Shown here: positions 60,900-64,000 of the stretch, one piece after another
How the letters are laid out: each line of letters starts with the position of its first letter
Position numbering within the stretch: the stretch's first letter is position 1
NCBI GenBank assembly: GCA_030154025.1
Contig: JASKKT010000003.1
Span: 1 to 64,000 of the forward strand
Source: Methanolobus sp.
Lineage (GTDB): Archaea > Halobacteriota > Methanosarcinia > Methanosarcinales > Methanosarcinaceae
Direction: 5' to 3'
Length of the DNA stretch: 64,000 nt
Notes under the pieces: generated by a model
What the model was told of the DNA's origin: nothing
The model's input: the letters and a program-made list of their open reading frames with translations, nothing else
Databases searched by the model: none
Translations under genes and position numbers: made by a program

Positions 60900-61865
60900 A
60901 TGGATTTGATAGAAGAGATAAAAAAAAGGTCGGTTCGTGTCGATAAGGGCATTGAGGATTACCTCCCGGTGTCCAGACCGGTAGAACTGTATAAGGCAGC
61001 CCGCTACCTGCCGGATGCCGGTGGAAAAAGGCTACGCCCTGCGATCGTGATATTGGCAGCCGAAGCAGTAGGTTCGGAACCTGAGAAGGTTCTTCCGGCC
61101 GCTGTTGCAGTGGAGCTGGTCCATAACTTCACACTCGTGCATGACGACATCATGGACAGGGACGATATACGCAGGGGAATGCCTGCAGTCCATGTAAAAT
61201 GGGGAGAGGCCGGCGCCATCCTTGCCGGAGATACCTTGTACGCAAAAGCCTTTGAGATAATGACACGTGCAGAGAGCGATCCTGCTAATCTGCTTAAGTG
61301 TGTGGATATACTATCCAAGACCTGCAGGGACATCTGTGAAGGCCAGTGGATGGATGTGGAGTTCGAGGACCACACGGATGTGACCGAGGAAGAGTATCTC
61401 GATATGATCGAGAAGAAGACAGGTGTCCTCTATGCTGCGGCATGCAAAATCGGCGCCATCCTTGGAGGCGCATCCGACGAAACAGCAGAAACCCTGTATG
61501 AATTCGGCAGGCTCATAGGTATTGCCTTCCAGATCTATGACGACGTCATAGACATGATAACCCCTGAAGAGATACTTGGCAAGGTAAGGGGAAGCGACCT
61601 TATGGAAGGTAAGAAAACCCTTATCGCTATCCATGCGCTGAGCAATGGTTTGAAACTGGACATATTCGGCAGGGGAGAAGCCAGTACCGAAGAGATCAAC
61701 GAGGCGGTACGTCTGCTGGAAGAGTCCGGCTCCATCAATTACGCCAGGGACCTTGCGATATCATATGTAACAAAAGGTAAGAGTCTCCTTGATGTGCTGG
61801 AGGACAGCGAGTCAAAGGACATACTTCTCGCGATCGCAGACTACATGATCCAGAGATCCCACTGA
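60900..61865 (+). CDS. idsA: Polyprenyl (geranylgeranyl) diphosphate synthase
   Basis: LVHDDIMDRDDIRRG and YDDVIDM Asp-rich motifs. Confidence 0.96.
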   Translation: MDLIEEIKKRSVRVDKGIEDYLPVSRPVELYKAARYLPDAGGKRLRPAIVILAAEAVGSEPEKVLPAAVAVELVHNFTLVHDDIMDRDDIRRGMPAVHVKWGEAGAILAGDTLYAKAFEIMTRAESDPANLLKCVDILSKTCRDICEGQWMDVEFEDHTDVTEEEYLDMIEKKTGVLYAAACKIGAILGGASDETAETLYEFGRLIGIAFQIYDDVIDMITPEEILGKVRGSDLMEGKKTLIAIHALSNGLKLDIFGRGEASTEEINEAVRLLEESGSINYARDLAISYVTKGKSLLDVLEDSESKDILLAIADYMIQRSH

Positions 61866-61873
61866 ACTTTTTA

Positions 61874-61896
61874 AAGAAGAGCACTGTACTCTTCTT
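61874..61896 (+). terminator. 8-bp hairpin AAGAAGAG-N7-CTCTTCTT just after idsA
   Basis: Perfect inverted repeat 8 bp beyond the stop codon. Confidence 0.5.
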
Positions 61897-62058
61897 CATT
61901 TATATTAGCTGATTTTACATTTATTGATCTTCTCTATTCCGCTCACTAACAGCCATTTGCATCAGCGTTGCCACTTTAAAAGATAACTGCAAGCTCAGTA
62001 TAAGCATACCTGTAAAAAGAAGTAAAAATAGAAGTCATACGGGACAGATGCCCGTATA

Positions 62059-64000
62059 TTACTGCAGGGTCCTGCCTTCGTCCTCAAGGACTGCCTGTGC
62101 TGCTGCGAGCCTGGCGATCGGCACACGGAACGGTGAGCAACTCACATAATTGAGCCCTATCCTGTAGCCGAACTTTACGGAACTTGGCTCTCCGCCATGT
62201 TCGCCGCATATACCGATCTTCAGGTCCGGCCTTGTGGAGCGGCCTTTTTCAATACCGATCTTCACAAGCTCACCCACACCCTCCTGGTCAAGTACCGCGA
62301 AGGGGTCATTCCCAAGAATGCTGTCCTCAAGATAGCATGGGAGGAACTTGCCGGCGTCATCCCTGCTGAAACCGAAGGTTGTCTGGGTCAGGTCGTTCGT
62401 CCCGAACGAGAAGAACTCAGCTTCCTGCGCGATCTGGTCCGCTGTGAGGGCCGCCCTGGGGAGCTCTATCATCGTGCCCACCATGTAATCCATTTTCACG
62501 TTCTTTTCGGCCAGCACGGATTCTATAACATTGACAACATGCTTCTTCACTGCCCTGAGCTCGTTCACATGGCATATAAGGGGGATCATGATCTCAGGTA
62601 CGATGTCTATGCCCTCGGCCTTGAGCTCGCATGCAGCCTCGACAATTGCCTGCACCTGCATATCGTAGATCTCAGGATAGGTTATACCAAGACGGCATCC
62701 CCTGTGTCCCAGCATGGGGTTGATCTCAGTGAGCGAATCAACACGCTCCATCAGTTCCTTAAGGCTCAGAAGTTCAGCTGCAGCTGCCTGGCTTGCCGTG
62801 CCACCTGCCTCGAGCAGACGGAACTTTTCTGCCAGCTCATCGTGCTTTGGAAGGAACTCATGCAGAGGAGGGTCAAGCAGGCGTATGGTCACAGGATAAC
62901 CCTGCATGGCGCGGAAGATGCCGATGAAGTCCTCCCTCTGCATGGGTAAAAGCTTGGCGAGGGCTTCCTTTCTTGCATACTCATCCTCTGCCAGGATCAT
63001 CTCCCTTACGACAGGTATCCTGTCCTCACCAAAGAACATGTGCTCGGTCCTGCACAGGCCGATACCCTCTGCGCCGAAATCCCTTGCCACAGCTGCATCA
63101 TGAGGGGTGTCGGCGTTGGTCCTTACACTCATCTTTCGTATCTCATCGGCCCATGAGAGCAGGGTCTTAAGCTCTTCACTGACACCTGGAGTGACAAGAG
63201 CGACCTTCCCAAGGATAACGCTTCCTGTGGCTCCATCAATGGAAATATAGTCGCCTTCCTTAATGCGAATGTCGTTAACAGTAAAGACCTTCTCATGAAT
63301 ATCAATGCTCAGGGCACCGCAGCCTGCAACACAGGGCTTGCCCATTCCCCTGGCAACCACAGCAGCGTGAGAGGTCATTCCTCCGCGCACAGTCAGTATA
63401 CCCTGGGCCGCATCCATGCCGCCTATATCCTCTGGGGAGGTCTCTGCCCTGACAAGGATCACCTTCTTGTTAAGCGCAGCCATCTCCTCAGCGTGTTCTG
63501 CCGTGAAGACAACCTTACCCACTGCTGCACCCGGTGACGCAGGCAGGCCCGTTGCAATGACCTCATACTTTGCACTTGGATCTATCATGGGGTGCAGTAA
63601 CTGGTCTATCTGTTCAGGCCTGACCCGCACAAGGGCGGTTTTCTTGTCTATCAGGCCCTCGTTGACCATGTCAACTGCAATATTAAGAGCTGCAGCGGCA
63701 GTACGTTTGCCATTCCTGGTCTGGAGCATGTAGAGCTTGCCTTCCTGGATAGTGAACTCGATATCCTGCATGTCCTTGAAGTGCTTTTCCAGTTTCTGGC
63801 AGATCTCCACCAGCTGTGCGTAAGCTCCCGGCATCTTCTGCGCAAGGGTCGTGATGGTGAGCGGGGTCCTGATACCTGCCACCACATCCTCGCCCTGGGC
63901 ATTCATAAGGTACTCGCCAAAGAACTCCTTCTTACCTGTTGCAGGATCCCTTGTAAAAGCAACACCTGTACCTGAGGTCTCACCCATGTTACCGTAGACC
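62059..64000 (-). CDS. ppdK: Pyruvate, phosphate dikinase (5' part beyond window)
   Basis: [52 protein letters not shown]-terminus. Confidence 0.97.
   Translation of the reverse strand, partial: VYGNMGETSGTGVAFTRDPATGKKEFFGEYLMNAQGEDVVAGIRTPLTITTLAQKMPGAYAQLVEICQKLEKHFKDMQDIEFTIQEGKLYMLQTRNGKRTAAAALNIAVDMVNEGLIDKKTALVRVRPEQIDQLLHPMIDPSAKYEVIATGLPASPGAAVGKVVFTAEHAEEMAALNKKVILVRAETSPEDIGGMDAAQGILTVRGGMTSHAAVVARGMGKPCVAGCGALSIDIHEKVFTVNDIRIKEGDYISIDGATGSVILGKVALVTPGVSEELKTLLSWADEIRKMSVRTNADTPHDAAVARDFGAEGIGLCRTEHMFFGEDRIPVVREMILAEDEYARKEALAKLLPMQREDFIGIFRAMQGYPVTIRLLDPPLHEFLPKHDELAEKFRLLEAGGTASQAAAAELLSLKELMERVDSLTEINPMLGHRGCRLGITYPEIYDMQVQAIVEAACELKAEGIDIVPEIMIPLICHVNELRAVKKHVVNVIESVLAEKNVKMDYMVGTMIELPRAALTADQIAQEAEFFSFGTNDLTQTTFGFSRDDAGKFLPCYLEDSILGNDPFAVLDQEGVGELVKIGIEKGRSTRPDLKIGICGEHGGEPSSVKFGYRIGLNYVSCSPFRVPIARLAAAQAVLEDEGRTLQ

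Overview
This 64 kb window is chromosomal euryarchaeal DNA from a methanogen, most likely Methanosarcinaceae-like (inferred from McrA/Mmp10 and the overall gene set). Landmarks: the complete mcrBDCGA operon (minus strand, 7.5-12.5 kb) with a divergent Mmp10 radical-SAM arginine methylase gene; the PolD large subunit; a tRNA-Leu; a two-subunit fumarase; a Tad/archaellum-like secretion module (ATPase, two TadB/TadC-like membrane proteins, MinD/TadZ-like protein); a PerR-like/peroxiredoxin/Dps-like cluster; topA; an aCPSF2-like nuclease; larB-larC; a DUF39-CBS/NIL-ferredoxin/UPF0280 cluster linked to homocysteine biosynthesis; serA; the rpl18e-rpl13-rps9-rpoN-tRNA-Pro(intron)-rpoK-rps2 cluster; the archaeal mevalonate/isoprenoid operon; and ppdK (cut by the window end). 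Most of the window is ordinary core genome. Points worth a second look: a MinD/TadZ-like protein whose P-loop lysine is replaced by serine, in a pilin-less Tad-like module; a decayed IS transposase next to a decayed permease-USP gene; an MFS transporter split by two frameshifts, one exactly at an A_AAA_AAC heptamer; a frameshifted histidine kinase C-terminus; a tRNA-Pro(CGG) with a textbook bulge-helix-bulge intron; a direct/inverted AATCCGTGT repeat island downstream of mcrA; and dyad symmetry at the mmp10 promoter and start codon. I found no CRISPR array, prophage or unambiguous new defence system. No searches were run; family calls are from recognition of the protein sequences.
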